Shown: positions 43,588-53,484 of the stretch, one piece after another | Layout of the letters: each line of letters opens with the position of its first letter | Numbering within the stretch: position 1 is the stretch's first letter | DNA from: Eubacterium ruminantium | Lineage (GTDB): Bacteria > Bacillota > Clostridia > Lachnospirales > Lachnospiraceae | Length of the DNA stretch: 64,000 nucleotides | NCBI RefSeq assembly: GCF_900167085.1 | Contig: NZ_FUXA01000014.1 | Location: 1 to 64,000 of the forward strand | Direction: 5' to 3' | Notes under the pieces: model-generated | What the model was told of the DNA's origin: nothing | Seen by the model: the letters and a program-made list of their open reading frames with translations, nothing else | Databases searched by the model: none | Program-made: the position numbers and the translations under genes

Positions 43588-43616
43588 TTGACAAAAATAA
43601 CCATACAGAGTAAATT
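43588..43616 (+). promoter_or_regulatory. Promoter of the LysR gene
   Basis: TTGACA (43588-43593), 17-base spacer, TAAATT (43611-43616). A second TTGACAAAATAA copy lies 19 bases upstream, making a direct repeat of the -35 region. Confidence 0.55.
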
Positions 43617-43690
43617 TAATTAGGAGTCTATAGGATGATCGGGGAGATTTATCGGTCCTTGATCTGAAAATCTGTAAAGGGAGAAAGTGT

Positions 43691-44605
43691 ATGACATTAC
43701 AGCAGTTAAAATATGCTATAACCATAGCTGAGTGTGGTTCTATGAATGAGGCTGCAAAGAGGCTATACATTTCACAGCCGAGTCTTTCGGGAGCTGTTAA
43801 GGATCTTGAGGACGAAGTTGGATTTGAAATATTCATCAGATCGAATCGAGGTATTGTCATTACGCCGGCCGGCGAAGAATTCATGAGCTATGCCAGACAG
43901 GTTACTGATCAGTATAGCCTTCTTCAGGACAGGTTCATCAATAAGACCATGAGACAGAAGTTCAGTGTCTCAACACAGCATTATTCATTTGCGGTAAAAG
44001 CCTTTGTAGAGGTTGTAAATGAATACGGTATGGATAATTTCGAGTTCGCAATTCATGAAACAAGAACCGAGGAAGTTATAGAAAATGTTAAATTCTTTAA
44101 GAGTGAGATTGGAGTTTTATATGAAAATGACTTCAACAAGAAAGCACTTGAGAAGATATTTCATGAGAACAGTATAGAATTTGATCCGCTTTTCACATGT
44201 GATACCTTTGTATATATTTGGGGTGGTCATCCACTTGCAAAGAAAAAGGAAATTTCTATAAAGGAACTTGAAGAATATCCTTGTCTTGCATTTGACCAGG
44301 GAAGATACGGATCGTTATTCCTTGCGGAAGAGCAGCTTAGTTCATATGAATATAAGAAGCTTATTCGTGCAAATGACAGAGCTACAATGTTGAACCTTAT
44401 GGTAGGCTTAAATGGATATACTCTCTGTTCGGGAATCATAAGTGAGGACCTTAACGGAGATGCTTATGTTGCGATTCCACTCAAGGAATCCGAGAAGATG
44501 ACGATCGGTTATATCAAGAGAAGAGGAGCTACTCTTTCGGATCTTGGAAAGCTTTATATCGATCATCTTGCACAGTATAAGAAATATGCTTATAACAAAC
44601 AATAA
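43691..44605 (+). CDS. LysR-family transcriptional regulator
   Basis: A 304-residue protein with the LysR N-terminal winged helix-turn-helix (MTLQQLKYAITIAECGSMNEAAKRLYISQPSLSGAVKDLEDEVGFEIFIRSNRGIVITPAGEEF) and an effector domain of about 210 residues. The effector is unknown, though the family often senses amino acid or sulfur metabolites. It lies alone with its own promoter and terminator, so its targets are probably elsewhere. AAAGGG lies upstream of the ATG. Confidence 0.9.
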   Translation: MTLQQLKYAITIAECGSMNEAAKRLYISQPSLSGAVKDLEDEVGFEIFIRSNRGIVITPAGEEFMSYARQVTDQYSLLQDRFINKTMRQKFSVSTQHYSFAVKAFVEVVNEYGMDNFEFAIHETRTEEVIENVKFFKSEIGVLYENDFNKKALEKIFHENSIEFDPLFTCDTFVYIWGGHPLAKKKEISIKELEEYPCLAFDQGRYGSLFLAEEQLSSYEYKKLIRANDRATMLNLMVGLNGYTLCSGIISEDLNGDAYVAIPLKESEKMTIGYIKRRGATLSDLGKLYIDHLAQYKKYAYNKQ

Positions 44606-44615
44606 ATAGCAAATT

Positions 44616-44667
44616 AAAAGAGATAGAAATTTGAGGTGACCCCTCAATTAATCTATCTCTTTTTTTC
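44616..44667. terminator. Bidirectional terminator between the LysR and LacI genes
   Basis: AAAGAGATAGA / TCTATCTCTTT with an inner TTGAGG/CCTCAA, and long T-runs on the plus strand. The two flanking genes converge here. Confidence 0.85.
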
Positions 44668-44700
44668 TAGTCTGAAAAGCAAGCGGATAAATATTTGGTT

Positions 44701-45786
44701 TTACATCATGTTTAGTCTGGAAAAATGATTATAGAGATCCGGATTTACATACATAACTGAATCAGGATCATTTTCATTTTTAACTGCAACACGAGGTTTT
44801 GGAACTGCAACACTTTCTCTTTTTATCAGTTCCGGTCTGAGTAGACTTCTGCTTACAGGCACCCCATTTATAAGTGAATATAAGGTAAAATAAGCACATT
44901 TTCCAATTCCGGTTCTGCTCTGACGGATTGTTGTAAGTTTTGGTGTTATAGTACTTGCCAGAGGAATATCATCAAAACCGATGACACTTATGTCACCGGG
45001 GATCGATATATTCATGTCATTTAATGTCGAGATAACTCCTGATGCAATGAGATCATTACCGCAGAGAATGGCAGTTGCACCTCTATCAATAAATCCCGGT
45101 ACATGGTATGGTGCACAGTCTGCAACGAAATATCCATATACTGCGAGGTTTGGATCGACAGTCAGATGGTATTTGGCCATGCTCGAAAGGTAAGCTGTCA
45201 TTCTGTCATCGGAAATGACTGAACCTGCTGAACCGTTAAGAAAAGCAATTTTTTCATGCCCGAGTTCTGCAAGGTATCCTATGGCTGCATCGATTCATTC
45301 TGCGGAATCTGTTCCGACATAGCTTACATTCGGATTGGTCTCGATAGCATTATCAAGGAGAACAGTCGGTATCTTAGTAGTACGAAGTTGAGATGTCCAT
45401 GGGTCATCCAATGAGAGACCTATGAAAAACGCACCGCTGTATCCCTCTTGAAGCATGTAGTTATCGTACTTATTGTTTTCCTGGAACTCATGAGAAATCG
45501 GTATAACCGAAAAGTTCCATTTTTCACTAAAGGATGCCTTCTGAAAGCCCATGACAATGTCATAGCCAAAAGAGTCTTCATCTTTGTATTCCATATTCTC
45601 GACGAAAAGTACGACTTTACGCCTTTCAATCTTAAGGGCTTTACGATTGATATATCCCATTTCAACAGCGGTGTCGAGAATGGTTTTTCTGAGGTCGTCA
45701 CTGATGTCTCTGCCGCCGTTAAGTCCTTTGCTGACGGTTCCGAGAGATATTCCCAGCTTATCAGCAATATCTTTCATTGTTGCCAT
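44701..45786 (-). pseudogene. LacI-family regulator interrupted by an in-frame TGA
   Basis: The gene is collinear over 361 codons but has a TGA at 45295-45297, between GTDSAE and IDAAIGYLAELGHEKIAFL. Both halves are in one frame and match a LacI regulator: N-terminal HTH (TMKDIADKLGISLGTVSKGLNGG), then effector domain, then GNDLIASGVISTLNDMNI and IPGDISVIGFDDIPLAS. The TGA lies where relatives have a residue before the conserved helix. It may be a true loss, a sequencing error or rare readthrough. It is divergent from the amylase gene, so it may once have controlled the starch genes. Confidence 0.85.
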
Positions 45787-45955
45787 GATCTTTCACTCCT
45801 TTCGTAAAAATTTTGTGGTGTGGAACCCCTTAAAATAAGGGGATATTTGTAACTTTATTATAATATTTTTTGTGAAAATTTACAAGTTAAAAACGAAAAT
45901 AAACGAAACAGTTTTGGCATAAAAATTAATTTATCGAACATTATAGTCTTTCATG

Positions 45956-46009
45956 TTGACAAATTGACTTTCTTGAATTAAATTTAATATAAAAGAACGA
46001 AACTTTTCG
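45956..46009 (+). promoter_or_regulatory. Promoter and possible operator of the amylase operon
   Basis: TTGACA at 45956-45961 with TAAATT at 45979-45984 (17 bases), and an overlapping second pair TTGACT/TATAAA. CGAAACTTTTCG at 45998-46009 is a perfect 5-bp inverted repeat around CT, placed at or just after the transcription start, a typical site for a LacI-family repressor. Confidence 0.5.
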
Positions 46010-46057
46010 AAATATATAAATTGGATTTGTGTAATATACACAGACAGGGGTGGTTGT

Positions 46058-47731
46058 ATGAAGGTAAAGAAGATTATTGCAGTATTTATCCTTCTTGTTC
46101 TTGTTATTATTTCAGGGGTTGCGGCTGTTTTTTTACTTCATCACAAGAAGGGGAATAAGTCACAGATGGAGGAGTTGAGTAGTAAACTCACACCTTATGA
46201 TGAACTTCTCTATGACGGAAACTTTTACAGAACCTGTTATGAAGTGTTTGTTTATTCATTTGCAGATGGGAATGCGGATGGAATAGGCGATATTTGCGGT
46301 TTGACGGACAATCTTAATTATATAAGGTCAGCCGAGCGTGATGATAAAGAGGGACTTGGTTGTACTGAACTTTGGCTTATGCCTATTTTTCCATCTCCGA
46401 CATATCATAAGTATGATGTTACGGATTATATGAATGTTGATAAAGAGTATGGGACGATGAATGATTTTACGACTCTTTTAGACAAATGCCATGGGAGAGG
46501 GATTAAGGTTATTCTTGATCTTCCGCTCAATCATACTTCCGTTGAGCATCCTTGGTTTATGGAAGCTGTGGATTATCTCAGGAATCTTAAGTCGGGAGAG
46601 AAACCGGACAGTAAAGCCTGCAAATATATAGATTATTATAATTTCAGTCATGAACCGGCTGACGGATACGAGAAGCTGACAGATAACTGGTATTATGAAG
46701 CAAGATTCTGGTCAGGAATGCCGGATCTTAATCTTGATAATGAAGATGTAAGAAATGAGATAGAGGTCATTTTACGTTTCTGGATTGAGAAGGGCGTGGA
46801 CGGATTCAGGCTCGATGCAGTTACATCTTATTATTCTGAAGACAAAAACCGAAATATTGAATTTACAAAGTGGATTAATGATAAGGCCAAAGAAATCAAT
46901 AATAAGACTTATATAGTTGGAGAGGCCTGGGCGGATCAGAAGATTTACAGCGAATATTATAAGAGCGGAGCTGATTCATTTTTTGATTTTAGATTTTCGG
47001 GGCCGGATGGAGTTATAGCTAGTACCGTTAAGGGTGTTAAAAGACCTTCTTATTATGGCGAAGCCCTTCAGGAAGAGGAAGAGCTTTACAGTGAAATGTC
47101 GGATGGAAAGGCTATTAATGCACCATTTTATACTAACCATGATATGGCAAGAAGCGCCGGCTACTATCTGGAAGAAGATATGGTAAAGCAGGCGGGTGCC
47201 CTTAATCTTCTTGTGACAGGAAATGCTTTTATCTATTATGGCGAGGAGCTTGGAATGAGAGGTTCAGGCAAGGATGAAAATAAGAGAACTGCATTTCCGT
47301 GGGTTGGTGAAGACGGAGGAGAGAAAGGTATAACGAATTGTAAGGGGCCTAAAGATGCGTCAAAGCAGGAGCTTACGTACGGCAGCTTAGAAGATCAAAA
47401 GAAAGATAAATATTCAATTTATAATTATTATAAAAATGCAATAAGGATAAGAAATGCATTTCCGGCAATTTCAAAGGGCAGAACTACTGTCATCGAAGAT
47501 AAGACTACAGATAGTGTTCTTACTTTTAAGAGAGCGCTTGCCGACACACCGGATTTGGGTGATGTTTTAATTGTTATTAATTTCTCTTCGGAAGATCAGA
47601 CTGTAGAGATGGCAGGACTTGAGGAATACGGAAATCTTTCGGCGGTACTTACAGTATCTGAGAAAAGGGTTAAGTTCAATAAAAAGGAACTGAAGATTCC
47701 TGCAAGGGGAATAGCATTTCTGACCAGATAA
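46058..47731 (+). CDS. Membrane-anchored GH13 alpha-amylase
   Basis: A 557-residue protein. The N-terminal hydrophobic segment (VKKIIAVFILLVLVIISGVAAVFLL) is a signal anchor without a lipobox, so the enzyme is probably held on the outer face of the membrane. GH13 motifs: LDLPLNHTS, GFRLDAVTSYY with the nucleophile Asp, VGEAWAD with the acid/base Glu, and TNHDMAR. It should hydrolyse alpha-1,4-linked glucans. GGGGTGG lies before the ATG. It is followed by the pullulanase gene after 20 bases. Confidence 0.88.
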   Translation: MKVKKIIAVFILLVLVIISGVAAVFLLHHKKGNKSQMEELSSKLTPYDELLYDGNFYRTCYEVFVYSFADGNADGIGDICGLTDNLNYIRSAERDDKEGLGCTELWLMPIFPSPTYHKYDVTDYMNVDKEYGTMNDFTTLLDKCHGRGIKVILDLPLNHTSVEHPWFMEAVDYLRNLKSGEKPDSKACKYIDYYNFSHEPADGYEKLTDNWYYEARFWSGMPDLNLDNEDVRNEIEVILRFWIEKGVDGFRLDAVTSYYSEDKNRNIEFTKWINDKAKEINNKTYIVGEAWADQKIYSEYYKSGADSFFDFRFSGPDGVIASTVKGVKRPSYYGEALQEEEELYSEMSDGKAINAPFYTNHDMARSAGYYLEEDMVKQAGALNLLVTGNAFIYYGEELGMRGSGKDENKRTAFPWVGEDGGEKGITNCKGPKDASKQELTYGSLEDQKKDKYSIYNYYKNAIRIRNAFPAISKGRTTVIEDKTTDSVLTFKRALADTPDLGDVLIVINFSSEDQTVEMAGLEEYGNLSAVLTVSEKRVKFNKKELKIPARGIAFLTR

Positions 47732-47751
47732 ATCGGGATGGGAGAGTAACA

Positions 47752-49662
47752 GTGAAAAGAACACCACTTCGTTGGAAAGAATATTATAAAAAGAATCAGG
47801 AAAGAAAAGAATATAATTATGATGGGCCTCTTGGAGCAGAGGTTACTGAAGAAGGAACAGTCATAAGATTATGGAGTCCTGTGGCGGACGAAGTAAGGCT
47901 GAATCTTTATTATGACGGCGGAAAAGGCGGGATTGTTAAAAACGGCTACGGTGTATTTGTGGCAGAGGATCCTGAGGATAGCAGTAATATTGCGATGACT
48001 GTGCCGATGACTTATGACAGTACAAATGGTGTATATAGTTACAGTACTCCGGAGAATCTTTCGGGAGCTTATTATGATTTTGACGTAACTGTTGAAGGTG
48101 TTACAAGAAGAACAGCCGATCCGTGTGCTAAGGCAGCCGGAGTGAATGGACTTCGTTCAATGATCATTTCAGATGAAATGACTTTTGTAGATGGCTGGGA
48201 CAGTGACACTGCACCAAAAAAACAGGGAACTGATATTATCTATGAAATTAATATCAGAGAATTTTCATACTGCCTAGAAATGGGTGAAGACAGCGGAAAA
48301 TATTCTGCATTTAAAAGATTTTTAAGCGGAGAGAAATTTAAGATAAAGGGGACAGATCATTTTATCAATCCTTTTGAATATATGAAAAAACTTGGTGTTA
48401 CTCATGTTCAGCTTATGCCAAGTTATGATTTTGGATCAGTGGATGAAAGATTTGAAACTGAGGATTTCAACTGGGGCTACGATCCTGTGAATTATAATGT
48501 TCCGGAGGGCAGCTTTTCAAAGAATCCGTCTGATGGTGCATTAAGAGTCCGTGAGTATAAAGAAATGATAAAGGCACTTCATGAAGCGGGATTCCGCGTG
48601 ATCATGGATGTTGTCTACAATCATACATACAACAGGGACAGCTTCCTTGACAGGACAGTTCCGTATTATTACTACCGAATAGATAAAGACGGCAAAGAAT
48701 CAAATGGCTCAAAGTGCGGAAATGATATAGCTTCCGAAAGAAAAATGGTTAGTCGATATATCCTTGATTCCGTAATGTATTGGGCAAATGAATATCACCT
48801 GGACGGATTCAGATTCGACCTCATGGGACTTCTTGATACTGAACTGATGAATAAAATCAGGAAAAGTCTCGATGAGAAATTTGGAATAGACGAGAAACTT
48901 ATCTACGGAGAGCCTTGGGCTCCGGCTAAAACAACCATGGACAGTGGATTTAAGCAGGCTCTTAAGGAAAATGCTTCGAAGTATCTTGATAAAAATATAG
49001 GTTTCTTCAGTGATGACCTTAGAGATGCTATAAAGGGGTCTGTTTTCGATGATGAAAGCAGAGGCTTTGTAAATGGCGGGAAGTATGCTGAAGAAATAGC
49101 TGATGCTGCACTCGGTTTCGAAAATAAAGGCTTCTGTCCGTCACAGATCATAAGATATGTCAGCTCTCATGATGATCTGACGCTTTGGGACAAGCTTTCC
49201 ATAACATCGAAGGATCATGAGGAGAGGATAAAAGAAGTTAAACTTGCCGCTGCTATTTATATACTTGGACGCGGACGTGTCTTCATGCTTTCGGGAGAGG
49301 AATTCCTGAGAAGTAAGGATGGAGAAGATAATTCCTATAATCTTCCTATAAGTCTTAATAAGCTTGATTGGGAAAAAGCATTTACAAATGAAAAAATAGT
49401 CGATTATTACAGTGAACTTATCAAGATACGTAAGGATTCGGAAGTCCTTTCGGATATTACAGGTCAGTCGGCTGAAAAGATAAAGATACATAAAAGTGAA
49501 GACGGCATCGTTATATTTTCGGCGGGAGAATATCTGATCATATTTAACGGAAGTGAGGAAAAATATAAAGATACTATAGATAATGTTCAGATTGAAGCGG
49601 ATGAAGTTTCGGCTGCTGTTTATAAATGCGGCAAGAAAATTCCGTTAGATCAGGAAAGTTGA
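47752..49662 (+). CDS. pulA: Type I pullulanase (GH13_14-like)
   Basis: A 636-residue cytosolic debranching enzyme that cuts alpha-1,6 links in pullulan or branched limit dextrins. It has an N-terminal CBM48-like beta-sandwich (residues 25-120, TVIRLWSPVADEVRLNLYYDGG), then GH13 motifs MDVVYNHTY, FRFDLMGL (nucleophile Asp), IYGEPWAP (acid/base Glu) and YVSSHDDLTLWDKL. The GTG at 47752 with GGGAGAG upstream is the likely start. No signal peptide is seen, so it should act on imported dextrins. Confidence 0.88.
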   Translation: MKRTPLRWKEYYKKNQERKEYNYDGPLGAEVTEEGTVIRLWSPVADEVRLNLYYDGGKGGIVKNGYGVFVAEDPEDSSNIAMTVPMTYDSTNGVYSYSTPENLSGAYYDFDVTVEGVTRRTADPCAKAAGVNGLRSMIISDEMTFVDGWDSDTAPKKQGTDIIYEINIREFSYCLEMGEDSGKYSAFKRFLSGEKFKIKGTDHFINPFEYMKKLGVTHVQLMPSYDFGSVDERFETEDFNWGYDPVNYNVPEGSFSKNPSDGALRVREYKEMIKALHEAGFRVIMDVVYNHTYNRDSFLDRTVPYYYYRIDKDGKESNGSKCGNDIASERKMVSRYILDSVMYWANEYHLDGFRFDLMGLLDTELMNKIRKSLDEKFGIDEKLIYGEPWAPAKTTMDSGFKQALKENASKYLDKNIGFFSDDLRDAIKGSVFDDESRGFVNGGKYAEEIADAALGFENKGFCPSQIIRYVSSHDDLTLWDKLSITSKDHEERIKEVKLAAAIYILGRGRVFMLSGEEFLRSKDGEDNSYNLPISLNKLDWEKAFTNEKIVDYYSELIKIRKDSEVLSDITGQSAEKIKIHKSEDGIVIFSAGEYLIIFNGSEEKYKDTIDNVQIEADEVSAAVYKCGKKIPLDQES

Positions 49663-49764
49663 TCCAACGAAAAAGTCGAGAGTTAAATGTATTGATCGAT
49701 TTTGAAAGACACGGATTAAGCGGACTGAATCAATAAAAAATTGTCAGAGATTTAAGGAGGATTT

Positions 49765-51522
49765 ATGAATCTCGCAGCGATATATCACAGAACTACCGAT
49801 AAATATGCTTATCAGCTATCGGATACGGAACTTGTAATAAATATTGAGACGGGATACGACGTCGACCATATTTATATTCATCAAGGTGATCCGTATCTTG
49901 CCGGAATTATGGGCGGCAGGGAAGAATGGAAAGGCAAAAGAGAAGAGATTTATTATAAAAAGAGAGAGAAAGAACATATCTGGTGGACCACGACTCTTTT
50001 TCCGGAATATAAGAGATGCAAATATTATTTCGAAATAATCAGCGGGGAGGAGCGTGTATTTCTTTTTGAAGACGGTTTCTATACCGAGGAGGAAATGCAT
50101 CGTCCGGGCAAGGTACTTTCGTACTTTATCTACCCATGGATGAATCCGGTTGATACATTCAGAACGCCGGACTGGGTAAATGAAACTGTGTGGTATCAGA
50201 TATTTCCGGAGCGCTTCTGCAATGGCGATAAGAGTAATGATAATCCGGGGACAAAACCTTGGAAATGCGAAGAGATAAAGGGTTACTGTGATTATTACGG
50301 CGGCGACCTTCAGGGAATAATCGACAGATTCAATCATATAAAGAATCTTGGAATTACCGGTATTTATCTCACGCCTGTTTTTGAAGCTGACTCAAATCAT
50401 AAATATAATACTGCGAATTATAAGAAGGTGGATCCTCATTTCGGAACCAATGAAAAACTCCGTGAACTCGTGAATCTCGCTCATAAAAACGGCATAAGGG
50501 TAATGCTGGATGCTGTATTTAATCATACGGGAACCGACATTTCCATGTGGCAGGACATTCTTACAAATGGAGAAATGTCGAAATATAAAGACTGGTACAT
50601 GATAAATGATTGGCCGGTGGATAAGAAGTGCGATACAAAAGACGGAAGATTTTATTCATTTGCATTTTTTGAGCAGATGCCGAAATTAAATACAAATAAT
50701 CCTGAGGTCAGAGAATATCTTAAAGATATAGTGAGATTCTGGATGATGGAATTTGATATAGATGGACTTAGATTTGATGTGGGAAATGAAATATCTCACA
50801 GGCTGCTTCAGGAACTGAGAGTTATGACCAAGAGTATTAAGCCTGATTTCTACCTACTTGGCGAAATCTGGCATGATGCAACACCATGGCTTCTCGGAAG
50901 TGAATATGATGCGGTTATGAATTATCCGCTTTCTACAGCTATTTCCAACTACTGGATCTATCCGGAGTGGGACAGCATAGAATTCGAATATGGCGTAAAC
51001 AGAAGCTTTACCATGTATATGCAGCAGGCAAATGATGTGATGTTCAATCTCCTTGACTCCCACGATACCAACAGACTTATCGATAAGGTGAAGGACGAGG
51101 ATGTCTTCTATCAGCAGCTGGCGGTTCTTTATACCATGCCGGGAAGTCCTTGTATATACTACGGAACTGAGATTGTTATGCCGGGAGGGTTTGATCCTGA
51201 CTGTAGAAGGTGTATGCCATGGGATGAAATCGATGCAGGAAAATTCGATACAGAGATTGAGGAAATGAAGAAGCTTATCAACCTTAGAAAGACTTATAAG
51301 GCGGCAAGAAGCAGGAATTTCCATTTCCCGAACAGTATTGATGACAAGCGAACTGTTGAATATATCAAGCTTTGTGATGAAGGAAATATAAGCATCATAC
51401 TTAACTGTGGCGATGAAACCATAGAAATACCGCCGGAGATAAGCTGCAAGCATGTTATCTACAGCAGAAAGTATGAAGCCGGAAAGCTTCAGGCTAAAGG
51501 AATACTGATCAGTATTTTATAG
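49765..51522 (+). CDS. GH13_20-type neopullulanase/cyclomaltodextrinase
   Basis: A 585-residue cytosolic enzyme with the extra N-terminal domain of the GH13_20 group (about 120 residues, CBM34-like: LSDTELVINIETGYDVDHIYIHQGDPY) and catalytic motifs VMLDAVFNHTG, LRFDVGNEIS (nucleophile), LGEIWHDA (acid/base) and NLLDSHDTNRL. It should break short maltodextrins or cyclodextrins into maltose and related sugars. AAGGAGG lies directly before the ATG. A tandem repeat lies between it and malQ. Confidence 0.88.
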   Translation: MNLAAIYHRTTDKYAYQLSDTELVINIETGYDVDHIYIHQGDPYLAGIMGGREEWKGKREEIYYKKREKEHIWWTTTLFPEYKRCKYYFEIISGEERVFLFEDGFYTEEEMHRPGKVLSYFIYPWMNPVDTFRTPDWVNETVWYQIFPERFCNGDKSNDNPGTKPWKCEEIKGYCDYYGGDLQGIIDRFNHIKNLGITGIYLTPVFEADSNHKYNTANYKKVDPHFGTNEKLRELVNLAHKNGIRVMLDAVFNHTGTDISMWQDILTNGEMSKYKDWYMINDWPVDKKCDTKDGRFYSFAFFEQMPKLNTNNPEVREYLKDIVRFWMMEFDIDGLRFDVGNEISHRLLQELRVMTKSIKPDFYLLGEIWHDATPWLLGSEYDAVMNYPLSTAISNYWIYPEWDSIEFEYGVNRSFTMYMQQANDVMFNLLDSHDTNRLIDKVKDEDVFYQQLAVLYTMPGSPCIYYGTEIVMPGGFDPDCRRCMPWDEIDAGKFDTEIEEMKKLINLRKTYKAARSRNFHFPNSIDDKRTVEYIKLCDEGNISIILNCGDETIEIPPEISCKHVIYSRKYEAGKLQAKGILISIL

Positions 51523-51551
51523 AAATTTAATGTGCCGGAGAGGATCGGTAA

Positions 51552-51656
51552 ATGACCGGGAATCATGCGAGAATAGAGAATCATAACATGGCCGGGAATC
51601 ATGCGAGAATAGAGAATCATAACATGACCGGCAATCATGCGAGACGAGAGGATCAC
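51552..51656 (+). repeat. 36-bp tandem repeat, three copies, kept in an open frame
   Basis: Units start at 51552, 51588 and 51624; the third is 33 bases. Because 36 is a multiple of three, the repeat is open from ATG 51552 to TGA 51702-51704 and would encode 50 residues built on the unit M(T/A)GNHARIENHN. GGAGAGG at 51537-51543 is 8 bases before the first ATG. It may be a real small protein or a neutral repeat. Confidence 0.75.
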
Positions 51657-51724
51657 ATGATTCGGAATATAAATATATCCGGTTTGTTATATATCATGAA
51701 ATGAAAAATGAAGGGAGAATGGTA

Positions 51725-53248
51725 ATGCGTAAGGCGGGTATACTGCTTCCGATATTCAGCCTTCCGGGAAAGTACGGAATAGGCTGTTTTTCGGAAATGA
51801 CATATAAATTTATAGATTTTTTGAAGGAAGCGGGACAGAAGTATTGGCAGATACTTCCTCTTGGACCGACCGGATACGGTGATTCGCCGTACCAGACATT
51901 TTGTTCCTTTGCAGGAAATCCGTATTTTATCAGCTTGGAACAGTTGATAAAAGAAAAGCTTCTTACGAAGAAGGAAGTAGAAGAAGTTTACGGAAAAGGT
52001 AATGCTTCAGAAAATGAAAAGGTAGATTATGAATTCCTCTACAATACAAGATTTGCACTTCTAAAAAAGGCTTATGAGAAGGCGGAGAAGACAGGGAAAC
52101 TTGAGGATAAAGTCTATAAGAAGTTCGTCAAAGAAAATGAATATTGGATAAATGATTACGGACTTTTCATGGCTATAAAGAATGAAATGAACGGTATCTG
52201 CTTTACACAGTGGCCGAAAGATTTAAGAGTCAGAAATGAAAAGGCGCTTGCAGAGGCAGAGAAAAGACTGGAATACGAAAAGAATTTTTATATATTTATC
52301 CAGTATAAATTTTATGAGCAGTGGGATCTTGTGAAAGATTATGCCAATGAAAATGGTATAGAAATCATAGGTGATCTTCCGATTTACGTGGCGCCTGACA
52401 GTGCGGATGTATGGGCTCATCCGGAGCTCTTCCAGCTGGACAAGAATGCTATTCCGAAGAGAGTTGCAGGCTGCCCACCTGATGGATTCACACCTCTTGG
52501 TCAGCTCTGGGGTAACCCGCTTTATGATTGGGATTATCATGAAAAAACAGATTATGACTGGTGGACAAGAAGGCTCGATAAATGCAGAACACTCTATGAC
52601 ATTGTCAGAATCGATCATTTCAGAGGATTTGAGGCTTATTACTCTGTTCCGGGAGGCGACAAGGATGCCACAAGAGGAAAATGGGTTAAAGGCCCGGGCA
52701 TGAAGCTTTTCAGCAGACTTAAAGAAAAACTTGGCGACATTAAGATTGTGGCTGAAGATCTTGGATTTACAACAGATTCTTTAAGGGAATTTGTGAAAGA
52801 ATCAGGCTTCCCGAATATGAAAGTTCTTGAGTTTGCGTTTTATGAAAATGAAGACGGCAGTGAGTCGGAATTCATGCCATTTAATCATTACAGTAACTGT
52901 GTTGTATATACAGGAACTCATGATAATGAAACTCTTGTCGGATGGCTTCAGAATGCTGATGAAAAAACATATGGCAAAGTTCTTAATTATCTGGGCCTCG
53001 GCGAACTCAAAAAGAGCGATGGCAATCTGAAAAAAATTGCGCAAATGCTTATAAGAGTTGCGCAGAACTCAGTAGCTGATTATTGCATAATCCCGCTTCA
53101 GGATTACATTTATCTCGGAAATGAGGCAAGAATTAACGCTCCATCCACCCTTGGAGACAACTGGGTTTGGAGAGTAAATAAGAAAATGATAGGTAAAAAA
53201 ATTGCAAAAAGAATATACAAAGTCACGAAGACTTATGGAAGAGTTTAG
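51725..53248 (+). CDS. malQ: 4-alpha-glucanotransferase (amylomaltase)
   Basis: A 507-residue GH77 enzyme that transfers glucan segments between maltodextrins, freeing glucose. It begins MRKAGILLPIFSLPGKYGIG, as usual for MalQ, and carries PLGPTGYGDSPYQTFCSFAGNPYF, GDLPIYVAPDSADVWAH, DIVRIDHFRGFEAY (nucleophile Asp), AEDLG (acid/base Glu) and YTGTHDNETLVGWL. AAGGGAG lies 8 bases before the ATG at 51725; the frame is open from 51701. Confidence 0.93.
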   Translation: MRKAGILLPIFSLPGKYGIGCFSEMTYKFIDFLKEAGQKYWQILPLGPTGYGDSPYQTFCSFAGNPYFISLEQLIKEKLLTKKEVEEVYGKGNASENEKVDYEFLYNTRFALLKKAYEKAEKTGKLEDKVYKKFVKENEYWINDYGLFMAIKNEMNGICFTQWPKDLRVRNEKALAEAEKRLEYEKNFYIFIQYKFYEQWDLVKDYANENGIEIIGDLPIYVAPDSADVWAHPELFQLDKNAIPKRVAGCPPDGFTPLGQLWGNPLYDWDYHEKTDYDWWTRRLDKCRTLYDIVRIDHFRGFEAYYSVPGGDKDATRGKWVKGPGMKLFSRLKEKLGDIKIVAEDLGFTTDSLREFVKESGFPNMKVLEFAFYENEDGSESEFMPFNHYSNCVVYTGTHDNETLVGWLQNADEKTYGKVLNYLGLGELKKSDGNLKKIAQMLIRVAQNSVADYCIIPLQDYIYLGNEARINAPSTLGDNWVWRVNKKMIGKKIAKRIYKVTKTYGRV

Positions 53249-53319
53249 GAATAATTATACAAAAAAAGACAGATTCTTTGTTACATATTAATAAAATATT
53301 AAGAGCTATGAGTTGAATA

Positions 53320-53370
53320 TTGACAAAGGGGTGGTATAAGTGTTAGAGTAATTGTATGAACAACCGGTTG
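53320..53370 (+). promoter_or_regulatory. Promoter with palindromic operator for the sugar ABC transporter
   Basis: TTGACA at 53320-53325 with TTAGAG at 53343-53348 (17-base spacer). CAACCGGTTG at 53361-53370 is a perfect 10-base palindrome just after the expected start, and CGCTCG..CACCGTTTG follows. The shape is that of a MalR/LacI-family operator. Confidence 0.55.
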
Positions 53371-53484
53371 CGCTCGAAATAATAGCACCGTTTGAAAAGT
53401 TAATTGTTATATGGTAACTTACTGGAAGGCTCTGTAAAGAGTCGGAGAGAAAGATCTTATGGATCTCTAAGAGGAGGAATAACA

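Noticed and set aside
48903-49491. Open frames opposite the pullulanase and other GH13 genes
   Set aside because: They are antisense shadows of strongly conserved enzymes with low-complexity translations.
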